This document shows, in pieces, positions 9,196 to 17,335 of a DNA stretch of 64,000 nt. Below the pieces are notes generated by a model. It was not told where the DNA came from, did not search any database, and saw only the letters and a program-made list of their open reading frames with translations. How positions within the stretch are numbered: the stretch's first letter is position 1; each line of letters opens with the position of its first letter. This stretch comes from Bacteroides acidifaciens (GTDB lineage: Bacteria > Bacteroidota > Bacteroidia > Bacteroidales > Bacteroidaceae): assembly GCF_024623065.1 (NCBI RefSeq), contig NZ_JANJZR010000013.1, positions 1 to 64,000 of the forward strand, written 5' to 3'. The translations under genes were made by a program, and so were the position numbers.

Positions 9196-10398
9196 ATGAG
9201 AAAACTTTTTTTATTTGCACAAGTATTTCGACCTTTGTCTTGCCTTTGTTTTTATTCGTGCGAAAACACGGATAATACAGAAGGAGTAGAACAAGAGGAA
9301 TTGCCTCCCGAGACTATTGAGGCTATGAATTATTTAAAAACAAAGGAACTGTCGCTACCGGACATGCACCAGACATCATCGCATCCTACCGTCAGTACAC
9401 GTTCAGCGATGGCAGTTCCAAAAACGTTGACCGAAAAGAAAGGTATGGAGACAAGTATGATAAAAGACGGCATTTATTCCATTTCATACGTAATCCGCAA
9501 ATGGTAATAACGCAAAGCGAATACTGATGCTGATTCTCTTTCAAACACCGTAAAAGATGAAAATGCAGCAGGAACAAGCCGTATTTATATTGCTCTTTTT
9601 TCCGAATCTAACAACATACAACCTTTAAGTACCTACTCAGATATAGAAGAAGATGATTTCACTTGCTCTTTCTGTGGACTTCCCGCAGATTTGTGCACGT
9701 GTATCATTATTACTCCAGGTGGTATGAGATGCCCCCTGTGTGGTGGTCCTTGGGGTTCATGCAGTTGCTTATCGGACATTTATGGACCAGGCAACGGAAA
9801 TGAAAATAGCGGAGATGATGATTACAATGGTCCTTCCGGCGGAGGAAACGGAACGGGTGGTGGAAACTCCGGCAACAACAATGCTTCTGAAGGAAACGGA
9901 TCCGGCGACGGAGATATCGTAATCACCAGCCCTAATCAAAAACCGGTAAAGGATATTACGCAAGCTGCTTCGGATGCTGTAGATAAGGTTTTGAAGGATC
10001 ATAATAATGACCGAAAAACCGCCCACTGCAATGAAGGAGTCAGAAATGCATTTTATAATCTATTCCAATCCAAAGAATTGTATAATATGCGTGCCAACGA
10101 TATGGTGAAATATTGGAAAAATCATCCGGAAAAGTGGGAGGTAATACGTATGGAGGAAGCACAAGAACTGGCTAATCAAGGTTTCTTTGTGGTCGCCGGG
10201 TGGATAAATACCAAAGGTAGTGGTCATGTATGTCTAGTTGTTCCGGGAAAAGGTTCACGAGGTAAATGGAATGGTTCTTTTACAACTCTTCCCAACACTA
10301 TGGATACAGGAGCTAATATGAGACATAAAATCCATTCTATTACCGGAAGTTTCGGAAAAAACAAGCATAGTGAAGTAATCTTTTTTAAATATAAATAG
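9196..10398 (+). pseudogene. disrupted gene: lipoprotein-like N-terminus, Cys-rich motif, cysteine-peptidase/amidase-like C-terminus
   Basis: The first frame opens at 9196 (MRKLFLFAQVF..., possible lipid Cys in FYSC) and stops at two adjacent TAA codons (9505-9510). The same frame is then open from 9511 to 10398. Between 9321 and 9524 another frame is open and gives a protein-like reading (APDIIASYRQYTFSDGSSKN...), so the simplest history is one continuous gene hit by two compensating frameshifts. The C-terminal part could still be made from TTG 9691 or another internal start. That part has a Cys-rich stretch (CSFCGLPADLCTC, then CPLCGGPWGSCSC), a Gly/Asn-rich linker, and a domain with Cys (codon 10027-10029, AHCNEGVRNAF) and, 66 residues later, His (codon 10225-10227, GSGHVCLVVPG), the order and spacing of NlpC/P60- or CHAP-like papain folds. 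Function is not established; a secreted cell-wall amidase or toxin is one possibility. Confidence 0.6.
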
Positions 10399-10400
10399 AC

Positions 10401-11087
10401 ATGAATAAATTATTAATTTTAGCAGTTTTATCTATGTGTACATTATTCTGCAATGCACAAAATGCAATCTATGAGGATATATTTGACGTCATGGCAGATG
10501 GAAGTATTTATAAGATCTATTCAATGATAGATAATTTTGATTCCCAAACTGACCTTAGAAATCAAAAACGAAAAACAGGTTATTCCTATGATTTTAAAGT
10601 TGGTTCCGCTTCATATACACTCAAAACTTGTATTTTTCAAGAATGGGATGATAATGAAAATGAAGGTTTTAATGTACTATCATTATATAAAAATGGAAGA
10701 ATTGAATTAGAACTAATGCAACCTGATATATGGACATATGTATACAATGGAGGCTCCGCTATTGACTTCCGCGATTACACCGACAACCAGTTCTTTATTC
10801 CAATAAAGCTATCGCCCAACTCTTTAGCTATGGTATTCCTCGGATGGCCATACGGAGGAGATATGCCGTATATGACAATTGTTGTAGCAACAGAAAAAGA
10901 AGCCAATATCGTTTTCAACAAAAGAATGGGGTTGGATTCCATCAAGACATATCCTCTATACACCATGAAGGTGCAAACCGTATTGGAAGAATATGATTCT
11001 TGCGGGAAACTATGTACTCCGCCCGTTTTCACTGAAATCAAAGCATCCGGATACGGAACGCTTCAATTGAAAAAACAGCAACAATAG
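10401..11087 (+). CDS. secreted protein of unknown function, paralogue A
   Basis: 228 residues starting 3 bases after the stop of the preceding gene. A signal peptide (MNKLLILAVLSMCTLFCNAQ) points to export to the periplasm. I do not recognise the family. The last ~125 residues, from WTYVYNGGSAIDFRDY onward, are almost identical to those of the next gene, while residues of about 30-100 differ strongly. The close coupling to the peptidase-like gene would fit an immunity protein, but that is only inference. Two Cys (DSCGKLC) near the C-terminus could form a disulfide. Confidence 0.7.
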   Translation: MNKLLILAVLSMCTLFCNAQNAIYEDIFDVMADGSIYKIYSMIDNFDSQTDLRNQKRKTGYSYDFKVGSASYTLKTCIFQEWDDNENEGFNVLSLYKNGRIELELMQPDIWTYVYNGGSAIDFRDYTDNQFFIPIKLSPNSLAMVFLGWPYGGDMPYMTIVVATEKEANIVFNKRMGLDSIKTYPLYTMKVQTVLEEYDSCGKLCTPPVFTEIKASGYGTLQLKKQQQ

Positions 11088-11091
11088 CACT

Positions 11092-11154
11092 ATGAGAATC
11101 AGGAAAGTGGGCTATTATATACTATTCAGTTGGTTTGTAGCAAGCAGTCTGTAA
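11092..11154 (+). pseudogene. remnant of the transglutaminase gene 5' end
   Basis: ATG at 11092, 4 bases after the stop of paralogue A, encodes MRIRKVGYYILFSWFVASSL and then TAA. It is a nearly exact copy of the first 20 codons of the full gene at 11871, with the same spacing to the upstream stop. It is a by-product of the tandem duplication, too short to have a role unless the peptide matters for translation coupling. Confidence 0.8.
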
Positions 11155-11176
11155 TCCCTTTTCTCAAGAAATAAAT

Positions 11177-11866
11177 ATGAATAAATTATTAGTTTTAGCA
11201 GTTTTATCCATGTGTACATTATTCTGCAATGCACAAAATGGGACCTATGAGGACATTTTTGACGTATCCTCAGATGGAAGTATCAATAAGGTGTCTTTCA
11301 TGATTGACGATTTTGACCTTAGTCAAACAGTTAAAGATGTAGAATATAAAACTACATTTTCCCATAATTTTACTGTAGGTACAGCTTCATATACGCTTAA
11401 GACAGGTATTTTAAAAGATTGGGGAGATGGCATATTTTCCAGAGGATTCAATGTTATATCCTTATATAAGGACGGAAGAACAGAATTAATATTAAAACAG
11501 CCCGAGATATGGACATATGTATATGACGGAGGCTCCGCTATCGACTTCCGCGATTACACTGACAACCAGTTCTTTATTCCAATAAAGCTATCACCCAAAT
11601 CGTTAGCTATGGTATTCCTCGGATGGCCATACGGTGGAGATATGCCATATATGACAATCGTTGTAGCAACAGAAAAAGAAGCCAATATCGTTTTCAACAA
11701 AAGAATGGGGTTGGATTCCATTAAGACATATCCCCTATATACAATGAAGGTGCAAACCGTATTGGAAGAGTATGATTCTTGCGGGAAACTATGTACTCCG
11801 CCCGTTTTCACTGAAATCAAAGCATCCGGATACGGAACGCTTCAATTGAAAAAACAGCAACAATAA
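11177..11866 (+). CDS. secreted protein of unknown function, paralogue B
   Basis: 229 residues. Signal peptide MNKLLVLAVLSMCTLFCNAQ differs from paralogue A by one residue. From EIWTYVYDGGSAIDFRDY to the end only one or two residues differ from paralogue A, but residues of about 30-100 have diverged (for example YSYDFKVGSASY in A, FSHNFTVGTASY in B). This mosaic of a constant C-terminus and a changing N-terminal half suggests either selection on the N-terminal half or gene conversion of the C-terminal half. The transglutaminase gene starts 4 bases after its stop, so it is in the same transcript. Confidence 0.7.
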   Translation: MNKLLVLAVLSMCTLFCNAQNGTYEDIFDVSSDGSINKVSFMIDDFDLSQTVKDVEYKTTFSHNFTVGTASYTLKTGILKDWGDGIFSRGFNVISLYKDGRTELILKQPEIWTYVYDGGSAIDFRDYTDNQFFIPIKLSPKSLAMVFLGWPYGGDMPYMTIVVATEKEANIVFNKRMGLDSIKTYPLYTMKVQTVLEEYDSCGKLCTPPVFTEIKASGYGTLQLKKQQQ

Positions 11867-11870
11867 CACT

Positions 11871-13877
11871 ATGAGAATCAGGAAAGTGGGGTATTATATC
11901 CTATTCAGTTGGTTTGTAGCAGGCAGTCTATGTTTGGGGCTATATTCATGCAAGAATAAAGACACACAGACAGCTTTGGATATAGCAATGGAAAAAGCTG
12001 GTGATAATCGGCAGGAACTAGAAAAAGTACTTCGTCATTATCAGCAAAGTCCCGCAGATAGTCTGAAATATAAAGCCGCTTGTTTCCTGATTGAGAACAT
12101 GCCATACTATAGTTATCCGGTTGGCGAACAACTGGATAACTACAAAACTTACTTCAACTGGCTACGACATTACAGAAAGAAGACACCACAACAACTGTCT
12201 GATTCCATCCGGCAGTTGTTCGGTCCCATCGGAGAATTGGAAAAGAAACAAGATATTCATGAAATAGACTCCGCCTACCTATGTCACAACATCGAATGGG
12301 CATTCAAAGTCTGGCAAGAACAACCATGGGGAAAGCATATCTCTTTCGCTACGTTTTGCGAATACCTCTTGCCTTACCGGATAGAAGACGAACCGCTGAA
12401 ATACTGGCGTGAAGAATATTACAACAAGTTTGATTCATTACTAATTCCTTTAAAGAATAGCAATTCTCCGGATAAAGAAAATCCCGTCGCAGTAGCTAAC
12501 TACCTGATACAAAAGCTTCCGCACAAGTATCATCGCTACACGGGTATCTTCCCCTACTCTTTCGGACATGTCGGACCGGAACACGTACAATATCTTACCG
12601 GCTCATGCAGAGAAGTCACCGACTTCGCCGTTTATCTTTTCCGCGCACTGGGCATCCCGTGCGCAATCGATTTTATACCGGTACGCGGCAATGTGAATGC
12701 CAGTCATCTATGGGTAGTTTGTTGGGACAAGTATGGAAAAGAATACATGACGGACTTTCCAAGGGAACTATGGCCTACAGAAAAGAACTGGTGGTATGAA
12801 CATGATGACAGTCCGAAAGTATATCGCACTACTTTCAGCCTCAACCGCACACTGGCAGAAGAGACAGGCTATGACGGTGAAGAAATCTACCCGTTTTGGT
12901 CATTGCCAAAGTTTACAGACATTACCCATGTTTACGGTAGACATTATCTGGAACAAGTAAGAATCCCTGTTTCCAGACTTTACAACACTCCCACAAAAGG
13001 AAGAATAGCGTATCTATGCCTCAGCTACCGAAAAAGATGGATTCCGGTAGATCGTACTGTTTACAAGCGAGGACAACTAATTTTCAACAAACTACGCAAA
13101 GGAAGTGTAATGCGGATCGCTACCTATGAAAATAAAGAATTGGTATACTTAACCGATCCATTCTACATTGACAAAAACACAAACGAATTGCATTTCTATA
13201 CCTGCGGAAAACAGATGAAAGAAATTACTTTATACAGCAAATACCAGCTCACGAATGATGAATTGTTTCTGAACCGAATGTTGGGAGGCGTATTCGAAGG
13301 AAGCAACCGGGCAGACTTCAAAACTAAAGACACCTTATTTGTCATTCGCGAAAAACCCTACAGGCTGAATACTTCCGTAAAAATCCATTCGGACAAAAGT
13401 TATCGGTATGTACGATACATAGGAGGCAAAAATTCCAATTGCAACATAGCGGAAGTAGTATTCTATGCTGTCGGTGACGACATCCCCTTGAAAGGGAAAG
13501 TGATAGGAACTCCCGGATGTTTCCAGCAAGACGGAAGCCATGAGTACACCAATGTTTTTGATGGGAAAAGTTGGACTTCCTTTGATTACAAAGAATCCGA
13601 AGGAGGATGGGCAGGACTGGATTTAGGAATACCTACCCAAATTGATAAAATAGTATATACACCTCGTAACCGCGATAACTACATCCGTCCGGGAGATACA
13701 TACGAACTTTTCTACTGTAATAAAGACTGGATATCAGCAGGTGAAATGCAGGCAACATCCGATTCCCTGCATTACCAACAATTACCACAAAATGCCCTTT
13801 TATTATTATGTAATTACACCCGTGGAACTCAAGAACGCATATTTGTATATGAAAACGGCAACCAAATATGGAAATAA
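11871..13877 (+). CDS. transglutaminase-like lipoprotein with C-terminal discoidin-like domain
   Basis: 668 residues, lipobox LYSC (Cys27). The papain-like transglutaminase core is at about 195-300: the likely triad is Cys246 (TGSCREVTDFAVYLFRALG), His279 (NASHLWVVCW) and Asp295 (YMTDFP). The C-terminal ~160 residues ('YRYVRYIGGKNSNCNIAEV', 'YTNVFDGKSWTSF', 'GWAGLDLGIPTQIDKIVYTP') look like an F5/8 type C (discoidin) fold, often a glycan- or surface-binding module. Bacterial proteins of this superfamily act as proteases, amidases or cross-linkers. It overlaps the next gene by 29 bases, so the two are translated together. Confidence 0.85.
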   Translation: MRIRKVGYYILFSWFVAGSLCLGLYSCKNKDTQTALDIAMEKAGDNRQELEKVLRHYQQSPADSLKYKAACFLIENMPYYSYPVGEQLDNYKTYFNWLRHYRKKTPQQLSDSIRQLFGPIGELEKKQDIHEIDSAYLCHNIEWAFKVWQEQPWGKHISFATFCEYLLPYRIEDEPLKYWREEYYNKFDSLLIPLKNSNSPDKENPVAVANYLIQKLPHKYHRYTGIFPYSFGHVGPEHVQYLTGSCREVTDFAVYLFRALGIPCAIDFIPVRGNVNASHLWVVCWDKYGKEYMTDFPRELWPTEKNWWYEHDDSPKVYRTTFSLNRTLAEETGYDGEEIYPFWSLPKFTDITHVYGRHYLEQVRIPVSRLYNTPTKGRIAYLCLSYRKRWIPVDRTVYKRGQLIFNKLRKGSVMRIATYENKELVYLTDPFYIDKNTNELHFYTCGKQMKEITLYSKYQLTNDELFLNRMLGGVFEGSNRADFKTKDTLFVIREKPYRLNTSVKIHSDKSYRYVRYIGGKNSNCNIAEVVFYAVGDDIPLKGKVIGTPGCFQQDGSHEYTNVFDGKSWTSFDYKESEGGWAGLDLGIPTQIDKIVYTPRNRDNYIRPGDTYELFYCNKDWISAGEMQATSDSLHYQQLPQNALLLLCNYTRGTQERIFVYENGNQIWK

Positions 13878-15501
13878 TGTATTCTTATTCTCCATATTTC
13901 TGATAGAACCAATAACAAGCATCTGGTATCCGGATGCTACATTCCGCATACCTTATCTATATTGTTTGTGCGGGCTGCTACTTATTGCTTTCCATTTGTT
14001 ACACTGGCAAACGAAGATATACTTTTCATGGATTGACATATTGATATTCATTCCACTCGTCAGTAATGGGAACGACATCTTCAAATACCACATGGAAGGG
14101 CAAATAGGAACATTTCTTATATTCTATCTACTGTCAAAAACAGCAACGACAGAGAATCGCATCGCTAATCTACTAACCATATCCGGTTGTTTTCAGGTTT
14201 TTCTGATGCTGGCGCAATTCTTTGACTGCCTACCTTCCAACCATAGCATCTTTCCCATAACCGGCAGTTTCAAGAATCCGGGACCATTAGGAGGCTACCT
14301 GGCTATCAGCCTGATTGCCTCTATCGCCAACTATACGCACATGAAAAAAGGATGGCGAGAACTAAGCGTCTTAATTCTTCTCGCAGGCATCATATACTCC
14401 GACTCAAGGGCAACCTGGATAGCCACAATTTTTGCTTTGTCCTATATGGGTATGCAATACTGGAAAATACATCCCGCCAAACAATGGAGCATTGCACTAC
14501 TTCTACTATTATTGACCGGTATATTTTCTCTTACTTTATACAAAACACAATCTGCAAAAGGACGTATAGAAATTTGGAAAGTCTGCCGCACAATGATTGG
14601 TGAACATCCTCTCACGGGATTTGGCTTCGGCGGGTTTCAACGTGAATACATGAATTATCAAACACATTACATCCAACAATCTCCTTCATCGGACAATCAT
14701 AGACTATTGAATAACAACCGATATGCATTCAATGAGTTTCTCCATATTACCGTCGAACAAGGAATAATCGGATTATTTTCCTTTTTAAGCATCCTTATTT
14801 TACTGTATATCAAATACACCAAACAACACTCGGTATCATTTCCTTGTTTAATTACTTATATTCTGTTCTCCTGTTTTTCATACCCTAATGACATCTTCCT
14901 GTTATTTCTATTCTTTGCACTGCTATTAGGCAAACTATCCGCTGACACATTCCTCGTAATTCAAATAGAAAAATACCCTTTCACTATAATTGCTTTCACT
15001 ATAATCATATCACTCACCGGAATAATAGGTAATAAATGGGTAAATAGAGAGTTAATCGAGAAATCCTTTTCCCGATTTTTCTACAGAGACGACTATAAGA
15101 GCCTAAGTTACATTCAACACCGTTATTCTTCCATCCAATATTCTTCCTCTTTTATCTTCCGATATGCACGCGTTCTTTTCTTGAAAAGAGAATATCAGTC
15201 GGCTATTCCTATTATAAAACAGGCTATCGGACTTTATCCTACAACCGACAAATACTGTGACTTGGCAACTTGTTATTTAGAAACTGGTAAATACAAAGAA
15301 GCAGAAAACGCCTTTTCAGATGCCATTGCAATGCTTCCGCATCATATCATCCCCCGCTATCAGCTATATCTATTATACAAAAAAACAGGAGAAAAAGACA
15401 AAGCCGATCACATAGCAAACAGCATCATACGGATAAAACCCAAAAACGACAATGAACATATCCGGGAGATTAAGAATCAACTCTTTAAGGAAGCGTTTTG
15501 A
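13849..15501 (+). CDS. O-antigen ligase-like membrane protein with C-terminal TPRs
   Basis: 550 residues from the ATG inside the end of the transglutaminase gene (MKTATKYGNN). The same frame extends upstream to 13741, but that part lies fully inside the previous gene. About ten to twelve membrane segments fill residues 10-415. The segment 'KGRIEIWKVCRTMIGEHPLTGFGFGGF', given here in pieces (RIEIWKVCRTMI, HPLTGFGFGGF), is the Wzy_C / O-antigen ligase signature. Residues of about 450-540 hold TPR units (AIPIIKQAIGLYPTTDKY, CYLETGKYKEAENAFSDAI). Such proteins join or polymerise glycans at the outer face of the inner membrane. The link with a transglutaminase lipoprotein is uncommon. Alternative: a WaaL-like protein glycosylation ligase. 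Confidence 0.8.
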   Translation: MKTATKYGNNVFLFSIFLIEPITSIWYPDATFRIPYLYCLCGLLLIAFHLLHWQTKIYFSWIDILIFIPLVSNGNDIFKYHMEGQIGTFLIFYLLSKTATTENRIANLLTISGCFQVFLMLAQFFDCLPSNHSIFPITGSFKNPGPLGGYLAISLIASIANYTHMKKGWRELSVLILLAGIIYSDSRATWIATIFALSYMGMQYWKIHPAKQWSIALLLLLLTGIFSLTLYKTQSAKGRIEIWKVCRTMIGEHPLTGFGFGGFQREYMNYQTHYIQQSPSSDNHRLLNNNRYAFNEFLHITVEQGIIGLFSFLSILILLYIKYTKQHSVSFPCLITYILFSCFSYPNDIFLLFLFFALLLGKLSADTFLVIQIEKYPFTIIAFTIIISLTGIIGNKWVNRELIEKSFSRFFYRDDYKSLSYIQHRYSSIQYSSSFIFRYARVLFLKREYQSAIPIIKQAIGLYPTTDKYCDLATCYLETGKYKEAENAFSDAIAMLPHHIIPRYQLYLLYKKTGEKDKADHIANSIIRIKPKNDNEHIREIKNQLFKEAF

Positions 15502-15616
15502 AATATTTTCGTCATATCCACTCCCACTTCCGGTTTTTTTCGTACTTTTACCCCTTGTTGGAAAGAAGTGCCTTTCGCAACCCTTGAGAACAGAAAAAGA
15601 AAAAACAATATATAAA

Positions 15617-17335
15617 ATGAATCACAAATGGAATTATCGACCCATTACACCCGAACAGACAGAGACAAGCCGGACATTGGCCCAGGAATTAGGGATTAGC
15701 CCGATACTTGGACAACTTTTGGTGCAGCGGGGAATAACGAAGGCAACGGATGCCAAGAAGTTTTTCCGCCCGCAGTTGCCCGACCTGCACGATCCGTTCC
15801 TGATGAAGGATATGGATATGGCAGTAGAACGTCTGAACAAGGCGATGGGAAAGAAAGAACGTATTCTAATTTATGGAGATTATGACGTAGACGGTACCAC
15901 AGCCGTGGCGCTGGTCTACAAGTTTATCCAACAGTTCTATTCAAACCTTGATTATTACATACCCGACCGCTACAACGAAGGGTATGGCATTTCTAAAAAA
16001 GGAGTGGACTACGCTGCTGAAACCGGTGTGGGACTGATTATTGTACTCGACTGCGGAATAAAGGCAGTAGAGGAAATTACGTATGCCAAAGAAAAAGGCA
16101 TTGACTTTATCATCTGTGACCATCATGTGCCGGATGACATTCTGCCGCCTGCCATAGCTATTCTGAACGCCAAACGTCTGGACAACACGTATCCGTACAC
16201 TCACCTTTCCGGTTGTGGAGTCGGCTTCAAGTTTATGCAGGCGTTCGCCATTAGTAACGGCATCGAATTCCATCACCTGATTCCGTTGCTCGACATCGTA
16301 GCTGTGAGTATCGCATCGGATATCGTTCCGATTATGGGTGAAAACCGTATTCTCGCATACCATGGTCTGAAACAACTGAACAGTAATCCGAGTATCGGCA
16401 TGAAAGCCATTATCGACGTATGCGGACTTTCTGAAAAGGAAATCACCGTCAGCGATATTGTCTTCAAAATCGGACCGCGCATCAATGCGTCGGGACGTAT
16501 TCAAAATGGGAAAGAAGCGGTGGACTTGTTGACGGAAAAAGACTTCTCGTCTGCGCTTGAGAAGGCCGGACAAATCAATCAGTATAACGAGACACGGAAA
16601 GACCTCGATAAAAGCATGACGGAAGAGGCGAACAAAATCGTCGCCAACCTGGACGGGCTGGCCGACCGCCGCTCTATCGTGCTTTATAACGAAGAATGGC
16701 ACAAAGGGGTGATTGGTATCGTAGCTTCCCGCCTGACGGAAGTTTACTATCGTCCTGCCGTAGTACTGACCCGGACGGATGATATGGCAACCGGTTCCGC
16801 ACGCTCTGTTTCCGGTTTTGATGTATACAAGGCGATTGAACATTGCCGCGACTTGCTGGAGAATTTTGGCGGACATACCTATGCTGCCGGATTGTCCATG
16901 AAAGTGGAAAACGTGGAAGCCTTCACCAAACGGTTCGAAGAATACGTCTCGCAGCACATCCTGCCGGAGCAAACCAGTGCTGTTATCGATATTGACGCCG
17001 AGATTGACTTCAGGGATATTTCTCCCAAGTTCTTCAATGACTTGAAAAAGTTCAATCCGTACGGCCCCGATAACATAAAGCCCATCTTCTGTACGCATCA
17101 TGTCTATGATTATGGGACGAGCAAAGTGGTGGGACGCGACCAGGAACATATCAAACTGGAACTGGTTGACAATAAATCGAACAATGTGATGAATGGTATC
17201 GCATTCGGGCAAAGTTCGCACGTAAGATATATCAAGACCAAACGTTCGTTCGATATCTGCTACACCATTGAAGAGAATACCCACAAACGTGGTGAAGTGC
17301 AACTACAAATCGAAGATATAAGACCGATTGAATAA
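15617..17335 (+). CDS. recJ: single-stranded-DNA-specific exonuclease RecJ
   Basis: 572 residues from MNHKWNYRP; this ATG follows an AT-rich leader, and the longer frame upstream (from 15452) lacks protein-like content. DHH-family motifs are clear: I 'YGDYDVDGTTA', II 'LDCGIKA', III 'ICDHHVPDD', and 'GCGVGFK'; the DHHA1 part follows with 'ATGSARSVSGFDVYKAIE' and 'GGHTYAAGLSM' (GGH motif). RecJ degrades single-stranded DNA 5' to 3' in recombination and repair. It overlaps recQ by 8 bases, and the two act together in the RecF pathway. Confidence 0.96.
   Translation: MNHKWNYRPITPEQTETSRTLAQELGISPILGQLLVQRGITKATDAKKFFRPQLPDLHDPFLMKDMDMAVERLNKAMGKKERILIYGDYDVDGTTAVALVYKFIQQFYSNLDYYIPDRYNEGYGISKKGVDYAAETGVGLIIVLDCGIKAVEEITYAKEKGIDFIICDHHVPDDILPPAIAILNAKRLDNTYPYTHLSGCGVGFKFMQAFAISNGIEFHHLIPLLDIVAVSIASDIVPIMGENRILAYHGLKQLNSNPSIGMKAIIDVCGLSEKEITVSDIVFKIGPRINASGRIQNGKEAVDLLTEKDFSSALEKAGQINQYNETRKDLDKSMTEEANKIVANLDGLADRRSIVLYNEEWHKGVIGIVASRLTEVYYRPAVVLTRTDDMATGSARSVSGFDVYKAIEHCRDLLENFGGHTYAAGLSMKVENVEAFTKRFEEYVSQHILPEQTSAVIDIDAEIDFRDISPKFFNDLKKFNPYGPDNIKPIFCTHHVYDYGTSKVVGRDQEHIKLELVDNKSNNVMNGIAFGQSSHVRYIKTKRSFDICYTIEENTHKRGEVQLQIEDIRPIE

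Larger units (their letters stand above)
10401..11932 (+). repeat. tandem duplication, two copies of about 750-760 bp
   Basis: Copy 1 runs from 10401 to about 11152 and copy 2 from 11177 to about 11932. Each holds one secreted paralogue plus the first ~60 bases of the transglutaminase gene. Both ends match closely while the middle (roughly 10490-10730 against 11265-11510) has diverged. The first copy of the transglutaminase start is cut off, which shows that the unit duplicated was the paralogue together with the gene boundary. Confidence 0.85.

Noticed and set aside
15941..17302. Long open frame on the minus strand opposite recJ (453 codons)
   Set aside because: It is the antisense of a conserved gene with clear DHH motifs; its own translation shows no domain or low-complexity-free protein pattern.
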